Below, piece by piece: positions 34,261-43,234 of a stretch of DNA of 64,000 nt. The stretch's first letter is position 1. Each line of letters starts with the position of its first letter. Made by a program: the position numbers and the translations under genes. The notes beneath the pieces were generated by a model. The model made no database searches. It was not told the DNA's origin and worked only from the letters and a program-made list of their open reading frames with translations. The stretch lies in contig JABCZK010000014.1 in the NCBI GenBank assembly GCA_013289695.1, forward strand, positions 1-64,000, in the 5' to 3' direction. The DNA comes from Acidobacteriota bacterium. GTDB lineage: Bacteria; Acidobacteriota; Terriglobia; Acidiferrales; UBA7541.

Positions 34261-35490
34261 TCATGTGTCGAGCGCACTCCATTGCGGGAGCTTGCGGCGG
34301 CCGAGGAGGACTTCGGCGGCCCAAGTTCCCAGGTAGGACGACAGGGCTACGCCGTGGCCGGCGTAGGCGCCTAGGACTATCGCGTTGCGGGACACGTCAT
34401 GTGAGGTGACATTTGAGGCCCTACCTGTGGCGCCGCGCGACGTGCCACCGAATCCGGTCGCGACGCTCTGCGGGTGCCAGTCGAAGACAGGCTTCCAGGA
34501 ATCGCGGAAGAGGATGGGGCCGCCCCAGCGACGGGCGAATTTTATTCTTTCTAGCTCGGGATGCAAATGACAGATGCGGTTTTCGAGGCGATCGAAGGCT
34601 GCGGCAGAGTCCTCAGCGGTGATGTCTACGCGCTCGAGATCATCCGCGTCCGGGGATTGCACAAGGCCTGCGCCCCACACGATGGAAAGGTCCGTGCGCA
34701 CGCGGCCCCAGAGATAGGGAAAATCCACTGTGTAGAAGGGCTTTCTTTCCGCGAGGCCGATCGCGGCCAGCGCTTTTTCGCTGATAGGCCGGGTGAGGAC
34801 GGCGAGCGTCAGGCGCGGATGCATGTCGGCCAGCCCCGATTGCGGCAGAGACAGGGCGTTTGAGGCGAAGAGGATTTTCGCGGCGCTGATTTTTTGTGCT
34901 GCTCCGCGGCTGGTGGTGAGGTGCAGTTCCGGCGTGGCGCTCCAGCTCACATTTTGCACGCGGTGATTTTCGTGGATTTGCGCGCCGTGGCGCTGGGCGG
35001 CGCGGGCCAGGCCTGTGACCAGTTTGCCGGGATCGAGCGTGCCGCCGGGCACTTCATTTACCACTCGTAAAATGCCCGAATCATTCCAGGCGACCGGTGA
35101 TTGGGTGTGCCCCGCTTGGCCGGAACTGGGCTGGCGCGCGATTTCCCATGCGCCGCTGAGTTCGAGATCGCAGCGCACTCTCATTTTTTCGAGGATCGCG
35201 CGGAAGCCTGCGAGGACGTCGCCGAGGCCGGGTTGATTGCCGGCGGCAGTTTCGGCGAGGACCATGCCGCCGGTGCGTCCGCTGGCGCCAGCGCCGATGC
35301 GGGCGGCTTCGAAGACGGCTACGGAGTTATCCGGCGCTAGGATGCGGAGCCAGGTGGCGGCTGCGAGGCCGGTGAATCCGCCGCCGATTACGGCGAAGTC
35401 CACGTGGGCCGGCAGTTTGTGGCGTTGCGGGGTGAAGGAGATGTTCCAGGGAGGAGAGCCCCAGGGGTCGCGTCTTGCGGAGAATGGCAT
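34261..35490 (-). CDS. FAD-dependent oxidoreductase (DAO family)
   Basis: 409 residues. The N-terminal dinucleotide-binding fold has VIGGGFTGLAAATWL, with an acidic strand end (VAVFEAARIGAGASGRTGG), and the C-terminal FAD contact region has GYAGHGVALSS-like AYAGHGVALSSYLG. It resembles glycine/sarcosine oxidase or gamma-glutamylputrescine oxidase relatives that oxidise amines. The substrate is unknown. The middle (about 130-300) is the variable substrate domain. Confidence 0.88.
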   Translation of the reverse strand: MPFSARRDPWGSPPWNISFTPQRHKLPAHVDFAVIGGGFTGLAAATWLRILAPDNSVAVFEAARIGAGASGRTGGMVLAETAAGNQPGLGDVLAGFRAILEKMRVRCDLELSGAWEIARQPSSGQAGHTQSPVAWNDSGILRVVNEVPGGTLDPGKLVTGLARAAQRHGAQIHENHRVQNVSWSATPELHLTTSRGAAQKISAAKILFASNALSLPQSGLADMHPRLTLAVLTRPISEKALAAIGLAERKPFYTVDFPYLWGRVRTDLSIVWGAGLVQSPDADDLERVDITAEDSAAAFDRLENRICHLHPELERIKFARRWGGPILFRDSWKPVFDWHPQSVATGFGGTSRGATGRASNVTSHDVSRNAIVLGAYAGHGVALSSYLGTWAAEVLLGRRKLPQWSALDT

Positions 35491-35513
35491 CGGTTTAGGA
35501 CCGAACGTTCAGG

Positions 35514-35541
35514 GTTGAAAGTTGACAGTTAAAAGTTGAAA
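35514..35541. repeat. Four 7-bp tandem repeats (GTT-R-AMA)
   Basis: The units GTTGAAA, GTTGACA, GTTAAAA and GTTGAAA follow each other without gaps upstream of the FAD oxidoreductase gene. A further GTTGACAG occurs at 35593-35600. No coding potential. Confidence 0.75.
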
Positions 35542-35626
35542 GCAAAAACAACCGGCACCCGCAGTGACGCGCTTAACTCTTGGCTCTCAACGGTTGACAG
35601 TCAGTTGTCCAACACCGGCCCGCCGA

Positions 35627-36979
35627 CTACAAAATGCTTTCCGTCCAATTTTCCAGGGTGTGCTTCAGCTTGGCCATGAATTGATGGGCTACGGCGCCGT
35701 CTACTACGCGGTGATCGTAGGAGAGCGTAAGGTAGACCATGCTGCGAATGGCTATCGCGTCGTCAATTACCACCGGGCGCTTTTCGATTGTGCCGAGGCC
35801 GAGGATGGCGACGTTGGGTTGATTGATTACCGGCAACCCGAATAGGCCACCGAATACGCCAGGATTGGTAATGGCAAAAGTGCCTTCGGCGACTTCGTCG
35901 GGCTTGAGTTTCTTGGAGCGGGCGCGTTCGGCGAGGTCGTTCATGGTGCGGGCGATGCCCAGGAAATTTTTCTCTTCCGCGTTCTTGATGACCGGGACGA
36001 TCAGGCCCCAGTCGAGAGCGACAGCAATGCCGATGTTGCATTCCTTGTGCAGGATGATGTTGGTGCCATCCACCGAGGCATTCACGGTGGGAAAGGTGCG
36101 CAGCGCTTCGACGGCGGCGCGCACGAAGAAGGGCATGAAGGTGAGCTTGGTGCCGGTGGTTTCTTCGAACTTCGTTTTCATTTTGGCGCGCAAAGTGGCG
36201 ATGGCAGTCATGTCCGCTTCGTCGACGGAGTAGACATGCGGCGAGACGTGCTTCGAAAGCACCATGTGTTCGGCGATGCGCTGGCGCATGACGGACATGG
36301 GCTGAACTTCGTAATGGCCGAAGTACATTTTTTCGCGGGGGACGGCGTTTTCGAGAACTGCCGAGGCGCTCGCGCCACCTGTAGCGGGCGGCACGCCCGC
36401 GGGTCGCGCCAGCGGTGGTGCAGCCGACGCCGCACTGGAAGAAGCTGCCGCAGCAGGGGCGCCACCCCCTTGCACGGCGCCGAGAATGTCGCTCTTGCTG
36501 ACGCGTCCTCCGGCACCGGTGCCGGGGACCTGGGAGACGTCAATATTATGTTCGCGCGCGATTTTGCGGACGAGCGGAGAGCTGCGAACTTTTTCACCGC
36601 TGGCGGACGTGGGTTGCGGCGCGACCGATGCGGGCGCGGACGGAGCAGGCGCGGCGGATTTCGCAGCGGGAGGCGGCGCGGCGGGTTTGGCGGCTTCGGG
36701 TTTCGCGGGTGCGGCGGCTGGCGCAGAGCTGACGGCGCCGTCGCTTGCTTCGATCACGGCGACTACCGTTTGGATCGGCACGGTCTGGCCTTCACCGACT
36801 TTGATTTCTTTCAGCACGCCGGCCGAGGGCGAGGGAATTTCCGCGTCCACTTTATCCGTGGAAATTTCGAACAGCGGTTCATCGCGCTCGATTTTGTCTC
36901 CGGCTTTCTTCAGCCATTTGGTAATCGTGCCTTCGAAAATACTTTCGCCCATTTGGGGCATGATGACGTCAACAGCCAT
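35627..36979 (-). CDS. 2-oxoacid dehydrogenase E2 (dihydrolipoamide acyltransferase)
   Basis: 450 residues: a lipoyl domain (1-76) with lipoyl-lysine Lys43 in STDKVDAEIPS, an Ala/Pro-rich linker, a peripheral-subunit-binding domain (about 130-170: SPLVRKIAREHNIDVSQVPGTG), another Ala-rich linker, and the catalytic domain with DHRVVDG (His423, Asp427) near the C-terminus. It transfers acyl groups from E1 to CoA. Whether the complex uses pyruvate, branched-chain oxoacids or 2-oxoglutarate is not decided; separate E1alpha/E1beta argue against 2-oxoglutarate. It is last in the lpdA-lipB-E1-E2 operon. Confidence 0.94.
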   Translation of the reverse strand: MAVDVIMPQMGESIFEGTITKWLKKAGDKIERDEPLFEISTDKVDAEIPSPSAGVLKEIKVGEGQTVPIQTVVAVIEASDGAVSSAPAAAPAKPEAAKPAAPPPAAKSAAPAPSAPASVAPQPTSASGEKVRSSPLVRKIAREHNIDVSQVPGTGAGGRVSKSDILGAVQGGGAPAAAASSSAASAAPPLARPAGVPPATGGASASAVLENAVPREKMYFGHYEVQPMSVMRQRIAEHMVLSKHVSPHVYSVDEADMTAIATLRAKMKTKFEETTGTKLTFMPFFVRAAVEALRTFPTVNASVDGTNIILHKECNIGIAVALDWGLIVPVIKNAEEKNFLGIARTMNDLAERARSKKLKPDEVAEGTFAITNPGVFGGLFGLPVINQPNVAILGLGTIEKRPVVIDDAIAIRSMVYLTLSYDHRVVDGAVAHQFMAKLKHTLENWTESIL

Positions 36980-37055
36980 GGTCTTCTCCTATAAGTACGA
37001 ACGCGCGCCGCGGGACTAATTGCAACTAGTTTCGACTGATTTCCACGAGGCACAA

Positions 37056-37307
37056 CTAGGCGGCGCTGAGACATTCCTCGTGCCACACGCCGGGAATGCC
37101 CTGCAGCGTGTAAATCTCGTCGCCGCCGGTGAAGAAATCGACGGCCTTCACTTTCGCGATGCGGCCAGCGAAGGCAAGCTGCTCCGGCTCGAGCTCGTTG
37201 TGATACTGGCCGGCTTCCAGAAAAGCTTCGAGGAAAGCGCGGTCGGCGATTTTCACTTCGCTGCCTACTTCGAATTCGGCGTTGTTGATGCCCTTGCTCT
37301 TTCCCAT
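37056..37307 (-). CDS. Unknown 83-residue protein within the dehydrogenase operon
   Basis: 83 residues, soluble and acidic, between E1beta and E2 with short gaps (25 and 76 bp). Sequence highlights are KIADRAFLEAFLEAGQYHNELEPEQLAF, then KVKAVDFFTGGDEIYTLQGIPGVWHEECL. It reads like a compact beta-rich domain (possibly SH3-like or Tudor-like), but I do not recognise a family. Its location suggests an accessory or assembly role in the complex; no function is claimed. Confidence 0.7.
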   Translation of the reverse strand: MGKSKGINNAEFEVGSEVKIADRAFLEAFLEAGQYHNELEPEQLAFAGRIAKVKAVDFFTGGDEIYTLQGIPGVWHEECLSAA

Positions 37308-37332
37308 CGTCTCGATCCTGCCTTTGTCCGCT

Positions 37333-38352
37333 TTAGTATTTTGCCAGTTCGCGCGCGGCCGCGACTACTTTTTCGGTGTTGGGTAAAAAGCGTTCCTCGA
37401 GAGGCGGCGCATAGGGCACAGGCGTATCCAGAGCGGTGACGCGGGCGACCGGGCCGTCGAGATCCTCGAAAGCGCCTTCAAAGACGAGAGCGGCAATTTC
37501 GCCGGCAATGCCGCCGGTGCGCGTGTCTTCATGCACCACCAGCAGCTTGTTGGTCTTCTTCACTGAAGTGAGAATGGTGTCCTTATCGAGCGGAAGCAGA
37601 GTGCGCAGGTCAATCACTTCCGCTTCGATGCCTTCCTTCGCGAGAAGCACGGCTGCTTCCATGGCAATGTGCGCCATCGCGGCATAGCTGACGATGGTCA
37701 AATCGCGGCCCGCGCGGCGCACGATGGCTTTGCCGATCGGCACGGTGTAATCGCCCGGCGGCATTTCTTCCTTCAGCCGACGGTACAGATACTTGTGCTC
37801 GAAGAACAGCACGGGATTGTTGTCGCGAATCGCGGACTTCAGCAGCCCCTTGGCATCCGACGGAGTGGAAGGATAAATCACTTTCAGCCCGGGCGTGTGC
37901 ACGAAATACATTTCCGGGTTCGCGGAATGGAACGGGCCACCGTGCACGCCGCCGCCCGAAGGGCCGCGAATGACCATGGGCACTGGAGCGCCCCAGAGGT
38001 AGTGCGATTTCGCGACGAAGTTGGTGACCTGGTTGAAGCAGCAGGCAATGAAATCGATGAACTGCATTTCGGCTACCGGGCGCAGGCCGAGGAAGCTCAT
38101 GCCGCAGGCCGCACCGATGATGGCAGTTTCGGCGATGGGCGTTTCGATGACGCGCTCGCGGCCGAATTTCGCGAGCAGGCCGTCGGTGACTTTGAACGCG
38201 CCGCCGTACACGCCAATGTCTTCGCCGATGGCAACGACGGCGGGGTCGCGTTCCATTTCTTCAAACATGGCCTGGCGAATCGCGTCCACCATGGTTATAG
38301 GACCGGAAGCGGGGACGACTTTGGAGGACGCGCTCGGTGCGGTGTGGGACAT
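37333..38352 (-). CDS. 2-oxoacid dehydrogenase E1 beta subunit
   Basis: 339 residues. Transketolase-like pyrimidine-binding domain features are VAIGEDIGVYGGAFKVTDGL and the conserved ETPIAETAIIGAACGMSFLGLRPVAEMQF, followed by the C-terminal transketolase domain (DLTIVSYAAMAHIAMEAA, EVIDLRTLLPLD). With E1alpha it forms the thiamine-diphosphate-dependent heterotetramer that decarboxylates the 2-oxoacid. It starts 2 bp after the E1alpha stop. Confidence 0.95.
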   Translation of the reverse strand: MSHTAPSASSKVVPASGPITMVDAIRQAMFEEMERDPAVVAIGEDIGVYGGAFKVTDGLLAKFGRERVIETPIAETAIIGAACGMSFLGLRPVAEMQFIDFIACCFNQVTNFVAKSHYLWGAPVPMVIRGPSGGGVHGGPFHSANPEMYFVHTPGLKVIYPSTPSDAKGLLKSAIRDNNPVLFFEHKYLYRRLKEEMPPGDYTVPIGKAIVRRAGRDLTIVSYAAMAHIAMEAAVLLAKEGIEAEVIDLRTLLPLDKDTILTSVKKTNKLLVVHEDTRTGGIAGEIAALVFEGAFEDLDGPVARVTALDTPVPYAPPLEERFLPNTEKVVAAARELAKY

Positions 38353-38354
38353 CG

Positions 38355-39881
38355 TCAGCGCCTCCCCTGTTTATCCTGCGGATTTTTCGTGAACGGCTTG
38401 CCCTGCGCATTCTTGCCGAAGGGCTTGTTGCGCGGGCCTTTGCTGAAAGATTTCTCCTGCGGATTGCGGCTGAAGGATTTCTCTTTAGGCGCGCGGGTGT
38501 AGGCCGGTTTGTTCTGCGGGTTCTCGGGACTTTGGCGAAAGGCCTTGTCTTTCGGGCCACGGCCGAACGGGACGCGGGGTACGGCGGGCTCCTCAGTGAC
38601 GACTTCCGTACCCGGCGCGGCGTGCGCGGCTTGCGGCCCCGGTTGGGGTTGAATGCGTTCGGGTGCGGGTGCCGGAACCGATTTTTGCATCGCCGGATGG
38701 CTCGCTGGCGCGGCAGTGGCCGCCGGCACGGGCGTCTGCGATGAGGTTTTCGCGCCGTTGCCTCCGGTGATCGCGGCTTGGGTGTATGCGGGAAGATCTT
38801 TCAGGCGCCAGGTAGGATCGATGCTCGACTTTGGCGGCATCAGGTCGGCTTTTGCGCGCTTCCAGTCGGCTTCGATTTTGTGGCAGCCGTCGCAGTACAC
38901 GCCTTCTTCGGCTAGTTCGGGCGGCGGGAGTGGAGAATCTTCGGCGAATTTCTGCTCGACGTCGAGTTCGCGCTCGATGCGCGCGTCAATTTCGGATTTG
39001 GCGGCGGCGTCCCAGATTTTGTTCTCGCTGAGATATTTTTCGTAGAGCGTGATGGGATCGCGCGCCTTCCAGTAATCGAACATTTCCTTGGGAACATATT
39101 CGGCGGGATCGTGCTGGGCGTGTCCGCGCATGCGCATCGTTTTCACTTCAATGATGCGCGGGCCGCGGCCGGCGCGACATTCGTTTACGGCTTCTTTGGC
39201 GGCTTGATAGACGGCTACTACATCGTTGCCGTCAACGATGGCGCTGGCGATTCCGTAGGCGGCGCCACGATCGGCGAGATTCTGAATGGGTACCTGGCGC
39301 GAGACGGGAGTGGAATAGGCCCACTGATTATTTTCGATGATTAGCACGAACGCGGCGCGCTGCGAGGCGGCCAGGCCCAGCCCCTCGTGGAATGCGCCGG
39401 TGGAGCTGCCGCCGTCGCCGATCCATGTGAGCGCGACGATGTTTTGCCCGAGATAGCGGCCGGCCATGGCCACGCCGGTCATAACCGGAATTAAATCGCC
39501 CAGCATGGAAATGGGAGAGACGATGTGGCGGACTTTCAGGTCGCCGAAATGGCTGGTGCCGTCTTTGCCCAGCGTCGGCGAAGTGAATTTGGCCATGTGC
39601 TGGGTGAAGATGTCACGCGGCGGGACGCCCTTTACAAGCAGCGCGCCGATATTGCGGATCATGGGAGCTATCCAGTCGCGTTTTTCCAGGGCGTAGCACG
39701 TGCCGACGGAGACGGCTTCCTGGCCGAGGCTGGAATACAGGCCGCCTACAATTTTATTTTGGCGGAAGAGGCGGACCATGCGCTCTTCGAGCTGGCGATT
39801 GAGCTGCATGTAATAGTAGAGATCGAGGTGCTGCTCGCGCGTCATTGGCTGAGTCGCGGGTTGGGTCGCTGATTGGGTCAT
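38355..39881 (-). CDS. 2-oxoacid dehydrogenase E1 alpha subunit with long basic repetitive C-terminal tail
   Basis: 508 residues, about 140-150 more than normal. The core (1-345) has the thiamine-diphosphate motif GDGG...NN (155-185), and MRGHAQHDP; a CDGC pair (Cys330, Cys333) ends it. The tail (about 370-508) is Pro/Ala-rich, then consists of degenerate Lys/Phe-rich repeats such as APKEKSFSRNPQEKSFSKGP and GKNAQGKPFTKNP. It is predicted to be disordered and basic. It overlaps lipB by ATGA. The core catalyses oxoacid decarboxylation with E1beta; the tail's role is unknown. Confidence 0.93.
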   Translation of the reverse strand: MTQSATQPATQPMTREQHLDLYYYMQLNRQLEERMVRLFRQNKIVGGLYSSLGQEAVSVGTCYALEKRDWIAPMIRNIGALLVKGVPPRDIFTQHMAKFTSPTLGKDGTSHFGDLKVRHIVSPISMLGDLIPVMTGVAMAGRYLGQNIVALTWIGDGGSSTGAFHEGLGLAASQRAAFVLIIENNQWAYSTPVSRQVPIQNLADRGAAYGIASAIVDGNDVVAVYQAAKEAVNECRAGRGPRIIEVKTMRMRGHAQHDPAEYVPKEMFDYWKARDPITLYEKYLSENKIWDAAAKSEIDARIERELDVEQKFAEDSPLPPPELAEEGVYCDGCHKIEADWKRAKADLMPPKSSIDPTWRLKDLPAYTQAAITGGNGAKTSSQTPVPAATAAPASHPAMQKSVPAPAPERIQPQPGPQAAHAAPGTEVVTEEPAVPRVPFGRGPKDKAFRQSPENPQNKPAYTRAPKEKSFSRNPQEKSFSKGPRNKPFGKNAQGKPFTKNPQDKQGRR

Positions 39882-40648
39882 GCCATGCTCCCTTTTAGTT
39901 CCAAAACCTCGCTGGGGCGTGGCGCGAGCGCGTGTTGGACGTAGTGTTGCAATTTTTCCTCGAGTTCGGCGTGCGTGATGGGAATCATGTTGCGCTCGAA
40001 CAGTTCGCCGAAATGCGCGGCCAGTTTGGGCTGGACTTCATCGGCGCGGACGGCGCGGTCGAGCACGCGTTCGAGCGACGTGGCGCGCTTACCGGCGATG
40101 CCGCACGGGACGATTAGATCAAAGTATCGCAGATCGGTTGCAACATTGTACGCGAAGCCGTGGGAAGTGACCCATCGGCTGAGGTGCACACCGAGGGCAG
40201 CGAGTTTTTCTTCGCCAGCAGGTGACTGCACCCAGATTCCGTGGCGATCGGTGACGCGCGCGGCCGTGATGCCGAAATCGGCGGAGGCGCGGATCATGGT
40301 TTCTTCCAGTTGCTGGACGTACCAGCGGACGTCGCGACGATGCTCGGTGAGATCGAGGATGGGGTAGCCGACGATTTGTCCTGGGCCGTGGTAGGTGATG
40401 TCGCCGCCGCGATTGGTTTCGTGGAACGTGACGTTCATTTGGGATAGCAGGTGGTCACTGGCGCGTAGATTTTTGCGATTGCCGTTGCGGCCCAAGGTGA
40501 TTACGTGGGGATGTTCGCAGAAGAGCAGGATGTCTGGAATGGCGCCGGCTTTGCGGGCCTCGACGAGATGATGCTGCAGTGCACACGCGGCGGCGTAGGG
40601 CAGCAGGCCTGCGTTTACTTGCCAGCAAATTTTTTCTGGTTGCTTCAC
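39878..40648 (-). CDS. lipB: Octanoyltransferase (lipoate biosynthesis)
   Basis: 256 residues. Signature segments are HVITLGRNGN, RGGDITYHGPGQIVGYPILDL, EKLAALGVHLSRWVTSHGFAYNV with catalytic Lys148, and PCGIAGKRATS with catalytic Cys182. It moves octanoyl groups from acyl carrier protein to the lipoyl domains, here logically the E2 of this operon. lipA is not in the window. It overlaps E1alpha by 4 bp and lies downstream of lpdA. Confidence 0.95.
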   Translation of the reverse strand: MKQPEKICWQVNAGLLPYAAACALQHHLVEARKAGAIPDILLFCEHPHVITLGRNGNRKNLRASDHLLSQMNVTFHETNRGGDITYHGPGQIVGYPILDLTEHRRDVRWYVQQLEETMIRASADFGITAARVTDRHGIWVQSPAGEEKLAALGVHLSRWVTSHGFAYNVATDLRYFDLIVPCGIAGKRATSLERVLDRAVRADEVQPKLAAHFGELFERNMIPITHAELEEKLQHYVQHALAPRPSEVLELKGSMA

Positions 40649-40665
40649 GAAACCGTAGCCGTTTC

Positions 40666-40681
40666 CGGCGGCTTGCCGCCG
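40666..40681. repeat. Hairpin in the lpdA-lipB gap
   Basis: CGGCGGC and GCCGCCG arms flank TT. The same core, inverted, occurs at 3432-3449. It lies about 18 bp upstream of the lipB start in a 110-bp intergenic gap and might attenuate read-through from lpdA. Confidence 0.55.
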
Positions 40682-40758
40682 ATCAGTATTGCCTTAACTG
40701 AACAGACAAGATTGCCTGTGCCGCCAACACCATTTCGACCGACCTTTCTCATCACGCG

Positions 40759-42156
40759 CTAATAGTTGATGCTTAAGCCTCGCACGGAATTGAATGCGTC
40801 GCCCATTGCTTCCCATACTGTGGGGTGGGCGTGGATTGTGGCGGCCATGTCGTCGAGCGTGGCTTCGAGGCCCAGGGCGGCAACCGGCTCGGCGATGATT
40901 TCCGTGGCCAGCGGGCCGATGGCATGCACGCCGAGAATTTCGCCGTATTTTTCTTCGGCTACCACTTTGATGAAGCCTTCATGCTGGCCGAGAATCGTGG
41001 CTTTGCTATTGCCGAGGAACGGGAATTTTCCAGTTTTTACCTGGAAGCCGGCGTCGCGAGCTTGTTTTTCGGTGAGGCCGATGGAACCGATCTGCGGCTC
41101 GCAGTACGTGGCGTTGGGGCAGCGCTTGCGGTCGAAGGGCTGCATTTTTTTTCCGGCCATGCGGCCGACGGCGATGATGCCTTCCATGGAGGCGGCGTGC
41201 GCGAGTTGCGGCAGGCCGGCGACGATGTCGCCGATGGCGTAGAGGTGCGGCTCGTCGGTTTCAAGGAATGCGTTGGTGTGAATAAAGCCGCGCTCGAGTT
41301 TGGCTTTGGTTTTCTCGATGCCGATATTTTCAGTGAGCGGGCGGCGGCCGACCGCGATGAGAACTTTTTCGGCGCTAATGGTTTGCGCTTTTCCGGTTTT
41401 GTCTTTGTAAACGACCGTGGCGCCGTTTGCTTCTTTCCTCACGGACTCGACTTTGGCTTCCAGTTCAATTTTCATGCCGCGTTTCACAAGGGCTTTGTGC
41501 AGCTCGGCGGAAATTTCTTCGTCTTCGAGGGGAACGACGCGCGGAAGCGCTTCGAGCAGCGTTACTTCGGAGCCGAAGGTGCGGAAGATGGAGGCGAATT
41601 CGACGCCGACGGCGCCGCAGCCTACCACGATCATTGATTTTGGGATTTGCTGCAGGCCGAGAATTTCGCGGTTGGTGAGGACTGTGGCGCCGTCAATTTC
41701 TACTCCGGGCAGGGAGCGGGCGGCGGAACCGGTGGCGACCAGGATGTTCGCGGTTTCAAGCTCGGTGTTATTGCCGTCTTTTTCTACGGTGACGCGGCCG
41801 GGACCGGCGATTGTGCCCCAGCCGGTGATGGATTCGACTTTATTTTTTTTGAAGAGCGCGCCGATGCCGCCAGCGTGTTTCTTTACGATTTTGTCTTTGC
41901 GCGCGAGGATGGCGGGCCAATTGATTTTTACGTCTTTTACTTCGAAGCCGAATTCTTCGGCGCGTTTGAAATGATCGTAAATGTCGGCGTGGTGCAGGAA
42001 AACTTTGGTGGGGATGCAGCCGACGTGCAGGCAAGTGCCTCCGAGAAACGGATCTTTTTCGACGACGGCGACTTTCAGGCCCCACTGCGCGGCGCGGATG
42101 GCGGCGACGTATCCGCCCGGTCCGCTGCCGATGATCACGACATCGTATTTAGCCAA
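40759..42156 (-). CDS. lpdA: Dihydrolipoamide dehydrogenase (E3)
   Basis: 465 residues, pyridine-nucleotide-disulfide oxidoreductase. FAD-binding GSGPGGYVAAIRA, redox-active Cys42 and Cys47 in GGTCLHVGCIPTK, NAD-binding VVGCGAVGVEFA, and the C-terminal His444/Glu449 pair in HAHPTVWEA are all intact. It reoxidises the dihydrolipoyl groups of E2. It is the first gene of the minus-strand dehydrogenase operon. Confidence 0.96.
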   Translation of the reverse strand: MAKYDVVIIGSGPGGYVAAIRAAQWGLKVAVVEKDPFLGGTCLHVGCIPTKVFLHHADIYDHFKRAEEFGFEVKDVKINWPAILARKDKIVKKHAGGIGALFKKNKVESITGWGTIAGPGRVTVEKDGNNTELETANILVATGSAARSLPGVEIDGATVLTNREILGLQQIPKSMIVVGCGAVGVEFASIFRTFGSEVTLLEALPRVVPLEDEEISAELHKALVKRGMKIELEAKVESVRKEANGATVVYKDKTGKAQTISAEKVLIAVGRRPLTENIGIEKTKAKLERGFIHTNAFLETDEPHLYAIGDIVAGLPQLAHAASMEGIIAVGRMAGKKMQPFDRKRCPNATYCEPQIGSIGLTEKQARDAGFQVKTGKFPFLGNSKATILGQHEGFIKVVAEEKYGEILGVHAIGPLATEIIAEPVAALGLEATLDDMAATIHAHPTVWEAMGDAFNSVRGLSINY

Positions 42157-42322
42157 ACCAGTCCTCCCCCAAAAGCTGTGCGTTGCGAGATATGCTTTCG
42201 ATCATGGAAGGATGTCCAGGATAGCGGATAAGGATTGCGGCTCTTCCAGGCTCGCAAACGTAAGATTTTAACAGCGGTGTGGGTTGGCCGCAACCCTGAC
42301 GGTGTGGAAGGGGCTAGCCAGC

Positions 42323-42712
42323 TTAGTGGACACGCTCGTGCGTGAAGCGATCACGACCGGCCCAGTAGGGGCATTGCGGGCACGATTTTCCTTCAGGATA
42401 GTCGATGCCTTCTTCGTGAGGGCAGCCAATGATGCGATCGGTAGCAACGACGGATTTGACGCCGTGCTCTTTCAAGAAGGCGGTCACCTTCGCGCCCGCG
42501 TCGGGATCGTTTCGAACGTCGACATCCTCCGCGAACCAGCGCTCCAGCGGGTCTGGCTCTGCATGCTCATCGCGGACGATGGCCACAACGATTTTGGTGG
42601 CACGTTCGGCGGTAGGGCCATAGCAGGCGATGGTGGCGGCGGGAAAGCCGCGAAATCCCCGTCGAGAATTTTTCCCCAGCCATTTCTTCGCTGATGTTTC
42701 GCGACTCTTCAT
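42323..42712 (-). CDS. Hypothetical protein with C-terminal Cys/His cluster
   Basis: 129 residues. The region GCPHEEGIDYPEGKSCPQCP plus WAGRDRFTHERVH at the C-terminus has three or four cysteines and two histidines, suggesting zinc binding. The N-terminal half has an alpha/beta pattern (ATKIVVAIVRDEHAEPDPLERWF, EHGVKSVVATDRII). I do not recognise the family with certainty. It is 19 bp from the secreted gene upstream on the same strand. Confidence 0.7.
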   Translation of the reverse strand: MKSRETSAKKWLGKNSRRGFRGFPAATIACYGPTAERATKIVVAIVRDEHAEPDPLERWFAEDVDVRNDPDAGAKVTAFLKEHGVKSVVATDRIIGCPHEEGIDYPEGKSCPQCPYWAGRDRFTHERVH

Positions 42713-42730
42713 GTTCGTCGTTTACTGTCT

Positions 42731-43234
42731 CTAGTGGCACTTCGTCTGTATGTATTCCTTGAGTTTCCCCTGACTCTGCTTCTTCAACAGGTCGTCGAGC
42801 GTCTTCGATCTGGCGTCCGGCTTTTGTTGCAGGATTGCCTGGTAGGTTTTCACGACGCTTTCCAGTGCGGATTCGTTCATGGCGTTCGAGTCTGCAGCTT
42901 TGTCCCGATTTTCAATCACAAACGCGGCACTCGCAAGCATGTACTGGCGCGTGATTGTATGCGAGTAAGTGTACTTCGTTGCGTTGAGCTCATTAAGAAG
43001 GGGCGCACAGAGCGGTACGTGAACATCGTGCACATCCTCGACGCGCTTTAAGGCCGCATCGCCCTGTTTGTTCAAGCTGTCATCGAGCGGAGCACTTTCC
43101 AGTTTGCGCGTGGTCTCGACCCACTGGGCTCGTTCGTCCGGCGTTGCAATGGCCTGCGCCGATGCCTGCGGCGCGATAACGGCGACACAAATTAGAGTGG
43201 AGGCCCAGCCAACAACTAAAAGATTGTGACGCAT
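42731..43234 (-). CDS. Secreted helical hypothetical protein
   Basis: 167 residues with a signal peptide (1-26, ending PQASAQA). The mature part is mainly helical (NKQGDAALKRVEDVHDVHVPLC, YQAILQQKPDARSKTLDDLLKKQS), acidic and basic in patches, with cysteines near the middle and the end. No known motif. It is followed by the Cys/His-cluster gene on the same strand. Function unknown. Confidence 0.7.
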   Translation of the reverse strand: MRHNLLVVGWASTLICVAVIAPQASAQAIATPDERAQWVETTRKLESAPLDDSLNKQGDAALKRVEDVHDVHVPLCAPLLNELNATKYTYSHTITRQYMLASAAFVIENRDKAADSNAMNESALESVVKTYQAILQQKPDARSKTLDDLLKKQSQGKLKEYIQTKCH

